Source of the DNA: Syntrophales bacterium
GTDB taxonomy: Bacteria > Desulfobacterota > Syntrophia > Syntrophales > UBA5619
Reading direction: 5' to 3'
Assembly: GCA_023229765.1 (NCBI GenBank)
Contig: JALNYO010000054.1
Location: forward strand, 1 to 19,900
DNA: 19,900 nt
Part shown: positions 5,645 to 13,314 of the stretch, piece by piece
Position numbering within the stretch: the stretch's first letter is position 1
How the letters are laid out: the number at the start of each line of letters is the position of its first letter
Position numbers and translations under genes: made by a program
The notes under the pieces: generated by a model
What the model was told of the DNA's origin: nothing
Seen by the model: the letters and a program-made list of their open reading frames with translations, nothing else
Databases searched by the model: none

Positions 5645-8344
5645 TTACTCCACAAACTCCCGTTTCTCGGCCAGATAGGCCACGCTCATGTTCGGTAGCA
5701 CCTCAGTGTGTGGTATAAGCAGATATTTCCATGGCTTGCCACCGTTTTGCCGGGTATGTTCCGAGGCATATTTGCAATACTGGAGCGCCGCCCTGGCCTT
5801 GGCCCGCACCTCCGGCTGCTCCAACTGGTTATCGGCTTTGATCTCGACAAGATAGATAGCTGTGGCTATTTCCACAACGAAATCCGGTTCATAGGTGCGG
5901 GAGGTCCGCAGGTCCCAATAGATTTTGAATTGTTTTGGCGCAGGTCGCAGCCATTTGACGACTTCCTTGTCGTTTTCCAAAAGGGCGGCAAAATCCTTCT
6001 CCCCTTTCGCATCAAATCTGCACAGTGAATGGCAGGACTTCTTGAACCCGGAAAAGACCTTCTGCGGAATGGCGCTAGTCGGAGTGATCGTGTCGGTATA
6101 GTGGTGGATGCTGTCCGTCTGAATCTTGGTCAGGTTGTGGCCTTCGATTTCCGTAAACGGCTTGACGACGGGTTCTTCAAAAGACTTGGTCGTGCAGTAG
6201 AAATGGGGCTTCATCTGGGCGTAGATGAAGCCTGCAATCTCCTTTTTATGGAATTTGGCCACATTGACGAGTTCCTCTTCCGTCAAATAGCTTTTCAGTT
6301 TTGTGATGGCCTGCCCCACGAGCTTGTACAGCAGATCAGACTGGGTATCATAATCGACCTCCGGCAGGCTGATCAGTTCGTTGAGAATCATATTTTCCGG
6401 CTTGTCCGCGGCAATACCGTATTTGCCGATAAGGGTCTGCTCGCTGTTTTCCCGGCGCGCCAGAAAGTGAATCAGGATTTCTTCCGATACAGGCGCATAA
6501 TTGAGATTCTTCGCATCGAGTTCGAAATCATGGAACCCCGAATCCACTTCATCGGACGGCTGGATGACAATGCGCGGAATCTCAATGATATTGCGGATAA
6601 ATTCACTTACGGTATCGTTATAGGCATTTTCGATCTCCTCGACAATCTGGGCGGCAAAGAGATTTTGCTGCGGGTCCGCCAGAATTGTCTGCTTCACCTT
6701 CTCGACGACGATTTCTTTAATTTCTGCCGTTGTGAGCTCGGCGGCGCTCTTCACTCTATTGTTCACCTGGGGGAGGGTTGCGAAAATGGTTTTCCGGATC
6801 TCCAGCGTCAAGCCTGCCGCCGCCTTTTCCGTCGATTCCGGCATAGCGTCTATTCTTGTCTTTTCGGCCTCCATTTTCTCTTCCAAAGTAGTCTTGGCGA
6901 CAACAACCTCCTTGCGCCCTTCGTATTCGGCCGGATCGATCTCGATGATGTTCTTCTGCTTGATGATGGAGCCGGGCTTGTTGGCTTCCTCGATGATGCG
7001 CTGGAAATTGTCGTGGGCAATGATGGTCAGCTTGTCCACCTTGTCGTCGCCCGTGCGCTTGCCGTAGGGCAGGCGCAGGCCGCGCCCGATGGTCTGCTCT
7101 GTCAGCGTCTCCGAAGCGGAAGCCCGCAGGGGGATTATGGTATAGAGATTCGTCACATCCCAGCCTTCTTTCAGCATATTCACATGGATGACGATCTCGA
7201 TCTTGTTTTCCGGATTTTCCAGGGTCAAAAGCTGCTGGATGTTTTCTTCCTTTTCCTCCCCTCGCTGATTGGAGTGGATCTCCATCACCTTGTCGGCGTA
7301 GCGTCCCTCAAATAAAGACTGGATCAGGGCCTTGACCTGGGAGGCGTGCTCCGTGTCCTTAGTCACCACCAGCACAAAGGGCTTCACGGCTTTGCATTTC
7401 TCATTGCGGGCGTAAATCTCCAGGGCCACCTTGGTGTCTTCATGGATGCGAATACCGTCCTCCAGCTTGATCCGATCCAGCTCTTCCCGGCCGTAACCGG
7501 AGGGGTCGAAATTCTTCCGCGTCGCCACGGCGGGCTCCTTCACAAAACCGTCTTCCATGGCCATGCCCAGGCCGTACTGATAAACCACGTTTTTGAACAG
7601 CTTCGTGCCGCCTGTTTCGGTTTTGGGCGTGGCCGTCAATTCAATTCCCAGAACCGGATTCAGTTCGTTGATGACCTGCATGCCCCGTTCGGCGCGGTAG
7701 TGGTGCGATTCATCCATCAGAATCACGAGGTCGTCCAGATTCGCCAATTGTTCGAAGTAGGATTGGCCGATATATTCGGAGAGCCGCTTGATCCGGGGCT
7801 GTTTGCCGCCCTTTGTTTCCGCGTTGATCTTGGAAATGTTAAAAACGTTGATATTGATGGATTCGTCGAAGAGGGGAAGCGTTCCCCTGCTCGTGTAGTT
7901 GTCGCCCGTAATGATCCCCGGCGGCCGGTGGACAAAATCGCCGATACCGGGAAAGACGTATTTGGGGCTGCGGGAATTGGAAAAATCATCGATCAACTTG
8001 TTGTAGATAGTCAGGTTCGGGGCCAAAACGAAGAAATTCTTGATCCCCTTGGCCTGGTTGAGCCAGGCGATGAAGGCGCCCATGAGACGCGTTTTACCCA
8101 CACCCGTCGCCAAGGCAAAGCAAACGCAGGGAAAGGTGCGCTCGAACTCGGTAAAAACGGCAGCCGTGCCTTTCTCCATCGCCCGTTCCGCGTCATAGGT
8201 ACAGACCTGCTCCTGCGCCGCACCAAGATCGGAGTTTTTCCGCAGCGTCAGACGATCCGCAAGGCCGCCCAGGATCTCCAGACTCTCGGTTTGGGGCGGG
8301 CGCAGACTCAGGCGATTTTTGATGTACGCGGCGTACTTGTCCAT
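5645..8344 (-). CDS. Type III-like restriction endonuclease subunit (Res helicase-nuclease)
   Basis: An 899-residue SF2 helicase with a C-terminal nuclease. Walker A is ATGVGKT (79-85), motif II is DESH (211-214) and motif III is TATP (237-240). The second RecA domain carries VNMLKEGWDVTN and TIGRGLRLPYGKR (motif VI). Near the end, EPDF (Asp821) followed by YLVEIKAD (Glu834, Lys836) forms a PD-(D/E)xK nuclease core. This architecture is that of type III restriction subunits, which translocate or switch on ATP hydrolysis and cut DNA together with Mod. The start has a strong Shine-Dalgarno (AGGAGGTTGAATG). The methyltransferase gene lies upstream on the same strand, separated by 179 bp filled with palindromic repeats instead of the usual tight spacing. 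The gene looks intact. Confidence 0.93.
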   Translation of the reverse strand: MDKYAAYIKNRLSLRPPQTESLEILGGLADRLTLRKNSDLGAAQEQVCTYDAERAMEKGTAAVFTEFERTFPCVCFALATGVGKTRLMGAFIAWLNQAKGIKNFFVLAPNLTIYNKLIDDFSNSRSPKYVFPGIGDFVHRPPGIITGDNYTSRGTLPLFDESININVFNISKINAETKGGKQPRIKRLSEYIGQSYFEQLANLDDLVILMDESHHYRAERGMQVINELNPVLGIELTATPKTETGGTKLFKNVVYQYGLGMAMEDGFVKEPAVATRKNFDPSGYGREELDRIKLEDGIRIHEDTKVALEIYARNEKCKAVKPFVLVVTKDTEHASQVKALIQSLFEGRYADKVMEIHSNQRGEEKEENIQQLLTLENPENKIEIVIHVNMLKEGWDVTNLYTIIPLRASASETLTEQTIGRGLRLPYGKRTGDDKVDKLTIIAHDNFQRIIEEANKPGSIIKQKNIIEIDPAEYEGRKEVVVAKTTLEEKMEAEKTRIDAMPESTEKAAAGLTLEIRKTIFATLPQVNNRVKSAAELTTAEIKEIVVEKVKQTILADPQQNLFAAQIVEEIENAYNDTVSEFIRNIIEIPRIVIQPSDEVDSGFHDFELDAKNLNYAPVSEEILIHFLARRENSEQTLIGKYGIAADKPENMILNELISLPEVDYDTQSDLLYKLVGQAITKLKSYLTEEELVNVAKFHKKEIAGFIYAQMKPHFYCTTKSFEEPVVKPFTEIEGHNLTKIQTDSIHHYTDTITPTSAIPQKVFSGFKKSCHSLCRFDAKGEKDFAALLENDKEVVKWLRPAPKQFKIYWDLRTSRTYEPDFVVEIATAIYLVEIKADNQLEQPEVRAKARAALQYCKYASEHTRQNGGKPWKYLLIPHTEVLPNMSVAYLAEKREFVE

Positions 8345-8391
8345 TCAACCTCCTAAAATAACACCTGCCCGAATGCCGGGCCTCCTCCAAT

Positions 8392-8519
8392 GCTGTCATC
8401 CCCAAATGCTTCTGTCGGGGATCCATTCATCAAACAACCAACCCATGGATTCCCGCCAAAAACCTGCGGGAATGACAAAAGCAGGGCTGTCATCCCCGAG
8501 TGCTTCTGTCGGGGATCCA
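8392..8519. repeat. Cluster of three palindromic repeats between mod and res
   Basis: Unit A (8392-8425) and unit C (8487-8519) share CTGTCATCCCC...TGCTTCTGTCGGGGATCCA, a hairpin of ATCCCC/GGGGAT. Unit B (8447-8477) is the related TTCCCG...CGGGAATGACA type. A short GCCCG-AATG-C-CGGGC hairpin lies at 8367-8381. Together they fill the 179-bp spacer between the methyltransferase stop and the Res start, and may modulate read-through or mRNA ends. Unit C is nearly identical to the element inside the helicase gene at 15203-15233. Confidence 0.8.
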
Positions 8520-8523
8520 GTAA

Positions 8524-10212
8524 TCATTCCTCCATGCCTTCAAAGATACTCATTTGATTGGAATGCCCGGCCTTTGCCTTCTTTTCTTTCCCAGTTTCCA
8601 TTACCGGCGGACCGGTAGGTACAAACTCCGGTTCATCACCGCTGCGCGGCATATCCACGATGTTCAGGCTGTAATCGTCCCGGCCGAATTCACACTTGCC
8701 CAGCAGCATAGAGGGAATCTTCTTGACCGTAATGCTGTCAAATCTGCCGTCGGCCCCGTCAAAGTGGGACTTGCAGCAGATCAGCAGGCTTTCGCCGAGC
8801 TGCATTTCCTCATGGATTCTGTCGAGATGTTCCGGCGTCAGATGCACCGTGGTGGTGAAGATAAAGTCCTTCTCCGACGATTGCCCCTGTTTCCAGTAAT
8901 GAACCTCATCGGGGCTGTAACGGAAGTTTTCATGCTTCGCCATGGCAGCGGCCAGCATAGGGGCATTGTAGTCGGCATTGATGACCCACTGGTCGTAGCG
9001 GTCTTTCTGCAGCAGGCTCGGGGCCATGTCGTAATACTTAAAACCGCCGCCGCCCTGCCAGTTGAAGACCTGGGAGATGCCACCCTGATCGGTCCCGTCG
9101 CAGACCTTCTTCATCCGTGGGAGAATGTGGGTATGACAATGCTCGCCCAATTCGACCATGATCCACCGTCGCCCCATCTTGTGGGCTACCGCGCCGGTAG
9201 TGCCGGAACCGGCGAAGGAGTCGAGGACGAGGTCGCCAAGATTGGTGGCAAGGGACAACACTCGTTCAAGAAGCCTTTCGGGCTTTGGGGTATCAAAAAT
9301 GTCTTCTCGATTGAATGCTCTTACCTCCAATTTTGCTTCATGGTTATGTCCAACCTCGTCAGCCGGCCAAAATGTTGCCGGAGGGCGTGTCGGATTTTCT
9401 TCAAGGTATTGCTTTACATAGATTTCCCAACGTGCTTCTTTTTTAATGTATTCAAGAAGTTGCTGATTCACTGGAACATTCTCTTTTTTCCATCTCCATC
9501 GGCCCTCGGTTCCATCTGGTTTTACAGGCCAGATTTCCGAACCATCTGGCGCGGCAATGGGATACCACATTGAAGGACGATCTTGACGTTTCGATTCTGA
9601 GCCTTCTTTCCGAAGAGATCTTCGCCGGTAATATTTACCAATCTCCTGATCAAAGTAACCAAATTGTGCCGAGTTCTGATTTTTAGAAATTGGATTTACA
9701 ATAAATTGATCAGTTTTTTGGTAAACCATTATATGATCATGGGAAACACTGAATCCTCGGGCGTCCATTCTTTCGCTATAAACCTTTTGCCATAGGCAAT
9801 TGGCCACAAAATTCCCCCGTCCAAACACCTCATCACACAGCACCTTCAGATAATGCGCCTCATTATCGTCAATAGTAATCCAGATTGAACCATCCTCCGC
9901 CAGCAGCCGCCGCAAAATCTCCAGTCGGTCCCGCATCATCGTCAGCCAGAGGGAATGCTCCAGACCGTCGTCGTAGTGGGCAAAGGCGCTGCCCGTGTTA
10001 TACGGCGGATCAATGAAGATGCATTTGACGCTCCCGGCAAAGTCCTGCTCCAGCGCCTTCAGCGCCAGCAGATTATCCCCGAAGATCAGCATATTCTCCG
10101 TATGACCATCGCCATAGGAACGATCCGGATCTTCAATCAAGATCCGCGGCTCCAGCTTCGGCCGCTTTTCCTTGCCGATCCAGGTCAATTCGAGTTTTTG
10201 GTTACTGTTCAT
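8524..10212 (-). CDS. Type III-like site-specific DNA adenine methyltransferase (Mod)
   Basis: A 562-residue beta-class N6-adenine methyltransferase. The catalytic motif DPPYNTG starts at Asp68 and comes before the AdoMet motif SFAGSGTTG (331-339), the order expected for beta-class/type III Mod proteins. GDNLLALKALE (45-55) and WITIDDNEAHYLK are also typical. The variable stretch between, about residues 140-300, would hold the target recognition domain. The DNA there (roughly 9300-9780) is visibly more A+T-rich than the catalytic parts. The final ~150 residues are a Mod C-terminal region. It would protect host DNA and direct Res (5645-8344). The start ATG lies 11 nt after the membrane gene's stop, suggesting joint transcription. 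Confidence 0.93.
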   Translation of the reverse strand: MNSNQKLELTWIGKEKRPKLEPRILIEDPDRSYGDGHTENMLIFGDNLLALKALEQDFAGSVKCIFIDPPYNTGSAFAHYDDGLEHSLWLTMMRDRLEILRRLLAEDGSIWITIDDNEAHYLKVLCDEVFGRGNFVANCLWQKVYSERMDARGFSVSHDHIMVYQKTDQFIVNPISKNQNSAQFGYFDQEIGKYYRRRSLRKEGSESKRQDRPSMWYPIAAPDGSEIWPVKPDGTEGRWRWKKENVPVNQQLLEYIKKEARWEIYVKQYLEENPTRPPATFWPADEVGHNHEAKLEVRAFNREDIFDTPKPERLLERVLSLATNLGDLVLDSFAGSGTTGAVAHKMGRRWIMVELGEHCHTHILPRMKKVCDGTDQGGISQVFNWQGGGGFKYYDMAPSLLQKDRYDQWVINADYNAPMLAAAMAKHENFRYSPDEVHYWKQGQSSEKDFIFTTTVHLTPEHLDRIHEEMQLGESLLICCKSHFDGADGRFDSITVKKIPSMLLGKCEFGRDDYSLNIVDMPRSGDEPEFVPTGPPVMETGKEKKAKAGHSNQMSIFEGMEE

Positions 10213-10223
10213 AACTATTATGC

Positions 10224-11234
10224 TTACTCATTGTTTTTATGTCCTTGATAATTCAAGACATCATCTCCTTTTCCTTTTCCCTTGCCCTTACTCTTCAAGA
10301 ACTGTCCCCCTTCTTTTAATGTTTTAGGCAAGTCAACCATTGGAACCATAGTGAATTTCTCTTTCGTGAAATCAAATTCTCCTGGCTCTACATGCCATTC
10401 TCCTGCGCTAATTACACTGTTAGCATCAACTGTTGTTGTATCACCGCCACCCCTACATATCTCGGATTCACCAGCAGAATTTCGAAGTGTAAGTTCTATT
10501 TCCTTAATTTGAGGCATTTGTAATCTTAATTCTTCGTTATCAAATTCAAAAAAAATCCATCCCATAATGGATTCTCCAGATCTTAATTGTGCTGTGTGCG
10601 CTAATTTGTCAAAGCTATTCTGCGTAAAGTTAAGACGCCTGCATTTTTCCAACCCATTCAACATATAATAAACATTATCTCCAAGAAACCCCATGCTGTG
10701 GAGATTGTACCATTTCTCTACGATCTTACCGCTTGGTTTATATTCATACTTAAATCCACCCCCTGGAGTCTCTCTTACCATCCTAACCCCACCCTCGTCG
10801 TATCTTAAAAGTGCTCGGCACTGATAGCTAAATATACGAGCTACAGCAGACCTGTTGTTAACGACTTCAAGAAATAAAGCAATATTCGGAGTAGATATAG
10901 TATTGCCTAACGCCGAAGGATAAACCATAAAAACAGCACCTGGATAACTGAATTTCATTGTGATAATAAAATTACATCTGAATATGTCTTTTTTTTCTTC
11001 GGGCAGGACCATAAAACCAAATACACAAAGGCAGGCAGCTAAAAAAAATAAAGCGGCTAATCTTAACCACAAGGATCGTTCAATATACCAAAAATTCCAA
11101 ATTGGATAAACCAGCAATCCATAAATAACTAAAAGGCAGGCAATTATAACCGGCAACGTTTTGGGGAGAAATTGCATAATTATCCCCACCGCGATGCTAA
11201 ACAAAGAAAGGTATAGCTCGATTGGCTTTTGCAT
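10224..11234 (-). CDS. Unrecognised membrane-anchored protein (336 aa) within the island
   Basis: I do not recognise a family. The N-terminus is hydrophobic, with two or three likely membrane helices: about residues 8-25 plus 27-47 (FLPKTLPVIIACLLVIYGLL), and 57-77 (LRLAALFFLAACLCVFGFMV). These are followed by a soluble part of about 250 residues rich in beta-type patterns (IALFLEVVNNRSAVARIFSY) and a Lys/Gly-rich tail (KSKGKGKGKGDD). The gene is clearly more A+T-rich than its neighbours. The ATG at 11234 is followed by an uninterrupted frame, and the stop lies 11 nt before the methyltransferase start. A terminator upstream (11318-11337) makes this the first gene of a unit with mod. A role as membrane sensor or effector of the defence locus is inference only. 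Confidence 0.7.
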   Translation of the reverse strand: MQKPIELYLSLFSIAVGIIMQFLPKTLPVIIACLLVIYGLLVYPIWNFWYIERSLWLRLAALFFLAACLCVFGFMVLPEEKKDIFRCNFIITMKFSYPGAVFMVYPSALGNTISTPNIALFLEVVNNRSAVARIFSYQCRALLRYDEGGVRMVRETPGGGFKYEYKPSGKIVEKWYNLHSMGFLGDNVYYMLNGLEKCRRLNFTQNSFDKLAHTAQLRSGESIMGWIFFEFDNEELRLQMPQIKEIELTLRNSAGESEICRGGGDTTTVDANSVISAGEWHVEPGEFDFTKEKFTMVPMVDLPKTLKEGGQFLKSKGKGKGKGDDVLNYQGHKNNE

Positions 11235-11317
11235 ATTTATATTTTTATCTCGATACCATCTTTTTCTGTGTCAAAAAAATCATAGCCAAATCTTTCTATT
11301 CCGAACTGGCCCACTAC

Positions 11318-11337
11318 CAAAAATCCCGGACACGGGA
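11318..11337 (-). terminator. Intrinsic terminator after the DUF5131 gene
   Basis: On the minus strand TCCCG-TGTC-CGGGA (11337-11324) is followed by TTTTT (11323-11319). It lies about 70 nt beyond the stop of the DUF5131 gene and before the membrane gene, separating the tcmP-DUF5131 unit from the membrane gene-mod unit. The rest of 11235-11406 shows nothing further. Confidence 0.65.
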
Positions 11338-11406
11338 CAAATTAGCGGTAAAAGTGTTATTCTTGTGGTAAGTTAAAAACTGAAGACCGCGTTTTCCCTC
11401 TCCCGT

Positions 11407-12147
11407 TCAGGCCAGCGCCACCGGAACCATATTTTGGTATTGCCGGGGCATTTGCTCCCATGTCCTGCCCTGGAGTTCCTTCCCCGCTTTCTTTTTGTGA
11501 AATCCACCCCATTGCTTGAAGAAAAAAGGAACGTTTGCTCTTAAACACTGTTCCTTAATTTCGATGACCCATTCTTCTTTCATTGCCCGGGCACCGGGAC
11601 CGGACTCTCCGCCGACGATGACCCAGTCGATCCCCTCCAGACTGAGGCCGGAAAGCGATCCCAATAGCGGTTCAATCGAAAGGAATTTCACATGGGCTCC
11701 TGTTATCCGCAGAAGGTCTGCCCGGTAGGTATAGTCGCTGTTTTCAACACTTATTCCCATCCAGATATTACTGGTCCACGGCAACTCTTGGCTCAATTCT
11801 GCAAGACGGTCTGCCCGTTTTGTGAGTACCTGAAAAGTGTGCCAAGGCGCTTTTTGCATGACATCGAATACCTGCTTGATGAAGTCCGTCGGAATATCCT
11901 GCAGAAAGAGGTCGCTCATGGAATTGACAAAGATGGTCTGAGGCTTCTTCCATGTCAGGGGCAGTTCCAAAACATGAGGGTGAAGCGTTAAGTTAAAGCC
12001 ATTGATATAGTTTTTCTGTCCCATGGCCTGTAGACGTTTTGCCATGCGTTCGGCATAGCAATGCTGACATCCGGGGCTGATTTTTGTGCAACCGGTCACC
12101 GGGTTCCAGGTTGATCCGGTCCATTCAATTGCGGATTTGGCTGCCAT
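11407..12147 (-). CDS. DUF5131 / phage Gp37-Gp68 family three-Cys-motif protein
   Basis: A 246-residue soluble protein carrying the family signature AIEWTGSTWNPVTGCTKISP with Cys20, Cys27 and Cys30 (C-x6-C-x2-C, followed by YAERMAKR). Then come FVNSMSDLF, FLSIEPLLG, VIVGGESGPGARAM and VPFFFKQWGG. The three-Cys arrangement resembles radical-SAM iron-sulfur sites, so an Fe-S/SAM enzyme is plausible, but the reaction is unknown. ATG 12147 is preferred over the TTG one codon upstream because it overlaps the TcmP stop by one base (TGATG), indicating translational coupling. The family is known as the genetic partner of TcmP, as seen here. A terminator follows. Confidence 0.92.
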   Translation of the reverse strand: MAAKSAIEWTGSTWNPVTGCTKISPGCQHCYAERMAKRLQAMGQKNYINGFNLTLHPHVLELPLTWKKPQTIFVNSMSDLFLQDIPTDFIKQVFDVMQKAPWHTFQVLTKRADRLAELSQELPWTSNIWMGISVENSDYTYRADLLRITGAHVKFLSIEPLLGSLSGLSLEGIDWVIVGGESGPGARAMKEEWVIEIKEQCLRANVPFFFKQWGGFHKKKAGKELQGRTWEQMPRQYQNMVPVALA

Positions 12148-12980
12148 CAAGTAATCCCTCTGTTGCGATATTTGTTAAAAATGTCGATTACAATGCTTTC
12201 TGCTGCCGGTTTCTGCGAGGCAAAGAACAAGTAATATACGGTGGCTCCTTTGCTGTTCCGCATGGGAATGGGCTCCGGAACATATTTGAATCCCGCAATT
12301 TTCTTCAATCTTTTTCGAAAAGCCTGCACAATTTCTTCGTTGGATGTTTTCTCTTCGTAACCGAATAGATTTTCGGTTGTATCATACGCTGCTTGCCGCC
12401 AAGATTCATCGCCCCAGAAAGCGGTCATGCGCGCCGCCTGTTCCGGATCTACCTTATCCGGGTTTCTCCACAGGACGTTGCGATTCATATCAGCAACCGG
12501 AAAATTAAGAAAGACTTCTATGCTCTTCATCTGCCCGGCAGTGAGCAAGACATCCCACTTTAGATGCAATCCGTACGGATCAAGAAGACAAAGCGCTCTT
12601 TTGTAATCTTCATATCTGGCACGAGGGAAAACTTCGCGGAGAAGAATCTCGTTGCAGTCTCCTTCATGGATGTTCACGTTCATTTCCGGATATGCCGCAG
12701 CCATCTGCTGGAGTAGATCAACCTTTTCACTATCCAAATCGATCAGGTGATATTCCCGAAAAGGAGGATTCAAAAGTAATGCATTGAGAGGACTCCCTTT
12801 AATAAAATCACCGGTTCGCTTGGAAATATGGGCACCAGCACCGGCAAAGGCATCTATGTACAGGTAGTACAGAGAGGTTTTTTTCTGTTGTGCATTCAAT
12901 ATCCGGGAGTAGACACCAGCATATTCCCGGACGATATCAAGCTTAACTTCTGACCAGTAGCCGATTTCATCGTATTTCAT
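12147..12980 (-). CDS. tcmP: Three-Cys-motif partner protein TcmP
   Basis: A 277-residue protein of the TcmP family, defined by being encoded beside DUF5131 three-Cys-motif proteins. The sequence shows a Rossmann methyltransferase-like layout: YIDAFAGAGAH (41-51) as the glycine loop, YHLIDLDSEKV (77-87) with an acidic residue, GDCNEILL, and LLDPYGLHLKWD (132-143) in the place of a catalytic motif IV. AdoMet binding is therefore plausible, though no substrate is known. ATG 12980 has a strong Shine-Dalgarno (AGGAGGGGGC) and is better than the upstream TTG at 12995. The stop is fused to the next start (TGATG). A possible leader peptide ends inside its ribosome-binding site (12989-13069). Confidence 0.9.
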   Translation of the reverse strand: MKYDEIGYWSEVKLDIVREYAGVYSRILNAQQKKTSLYYLYIDAFAGAGAHISKRTGDFIKGSPLNALLLNPPFREYHLIDLDSEKVDLLQQMAAAYPEMNVNIHEGDCNEILLREVFPRARYEDYKRALCLLDPYGLHLKWDVLLTAGQMKSIEVFLNFPVADMNRNVLWRNPDKVDPEQAARMTAFWGDESWRQAAYDTTENLFGYEEKTSNEEIVQAFRKRLKKIAGFKYVPEPIPMRNSKGATVYYLFFASQKPAAESIVIDIFNKYRNRGIT

Positions 12981-12988
12981 GCCCCCTC

Positions 12989-13069
12989 CTAACAAACTTT
13001 TCTGGGTAGTTTACAGGGTAGTTTTCTGGGTAGTCCCTCCACCCTCTTCAGAGAGGGCTTTTTATCCAT
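12989..13069 (-). CDS. Possible 26-aa leader peptide with LPRK/LPCK/LPRK repeats
   Basis: ATG 13069 opens MDKKPSLKRVEG followed by LPRK, LPCK, LPRK, then VC and a TAG. The TAG (12991-12989) abuts the AGGAGG used by tcmP, as expected for a translation-coupled leader. The 12-bp DNA repeats encode the tetrapeptides. The same message contains a hairpin, CCCTCT-CTGA-AGAGGG, early in the ORF. No strong Shine-Dalgarno precedes the ATG (only AAGAGG about 15 nt upstream). It is too short for sequence statistics, so this is a proposal. Confidence 0.35.
   Translation of the reverse strand: MDKKPSLKRVEGLPRKLPCKLPRKVC
12999..13034. repeat. Three 12-bp tandem repeats upstream of tcmP
   Basis: The units at 12999-13010 and 13023-13034 are identical (TTTCTGGGTAGT). 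The middle unit is TTACAGGGTAGT, with two differences. They end 18 nt upstream of the tcmP ATG. Repeat number could vary by slippage, and 12 bp keeps any reading frame. Confidence 0.8.
13042..13065 (+). terminator. Plus-strand terminator-like hairpin with no plus-strand gene
   Basis: CCCTCT (13042-13047), TCAG, AGAGGG (13052-13057) and then CTTTTTAT form an intrinsic-terminator shape on the plus strand. No plus-strand gene precedes it. On the minus strand it is a leader hairpin in front of tcmP. Confidence 0.5.
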
Positions 13070-13185
13070 TTCTCAGCCACACATCCTCTTGCAAATTTAA
13101 ATATATAAAAATATTGATATTTGTAAAGATATTTGCCACAGTCCTCTCAATACGGCGTTCCGGAGGTGGATGGCAATGTCATTGG

Positions 13186-13207
13186 AGGCCCGTAAGGGCC
13201 TTTTTTT
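13186..13207 (+). terminator. Strong plus-strand intrinsic terminator with no evident gene
   Basis: AGGCCC (13186-13191), GTAA and GGGCCT (13196-13201) form a perfect 6-bp stem with a four-base loop, followed by a run of seven T (13201-13207). It reads on the plus strand, where no gene lies upstream. It may end an unannotated small RNA or stop antisense transcription into the helicase gene. Confidence 0.7.
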
Positions 13208-13237
13208 GGATTCCCGACTACTGCCTCGGGAATGACA
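13208..13237. repeat. Palindromic repeat unit between helicase and tcmP
   Basis: GGATTCCCGA...TCGGGAATGACA, stem TTCCCGA (13211-13217) / TCGGGAA (13226-13232), is of the same family as the units at 1831-1903 and 8447-8477. The 334-nt spacer 12981-13314 contains this unit, the two plus-strand hairpins, the 12-bp repeats and the leader ORF. Confidence 0.75.
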
Positions 13238-13314
13238 AAAAATGCAACCGAAATCAATCATCCAATTCCCGTCTATCGAAATTCTCTTCTTCGTAACGAT
13301 ATCGTGAAAGTACG

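Noticed and set aside
6029..8356. Plus-strand open frames (428 and 336 codons) opposite the Res gene
   Set aside because: They are antisense shadows of a high-GC helicase gene with all motifs on the minus strand; the peptides have no domain character.
12979..13296. 105-aa plus-strand frame across the helicase-tcmP spacer
   Set aside because: It runs through two hairpins and the 12-bp repeats and has no domain pattern; the minus-strand leader ORF explains the repeats better.
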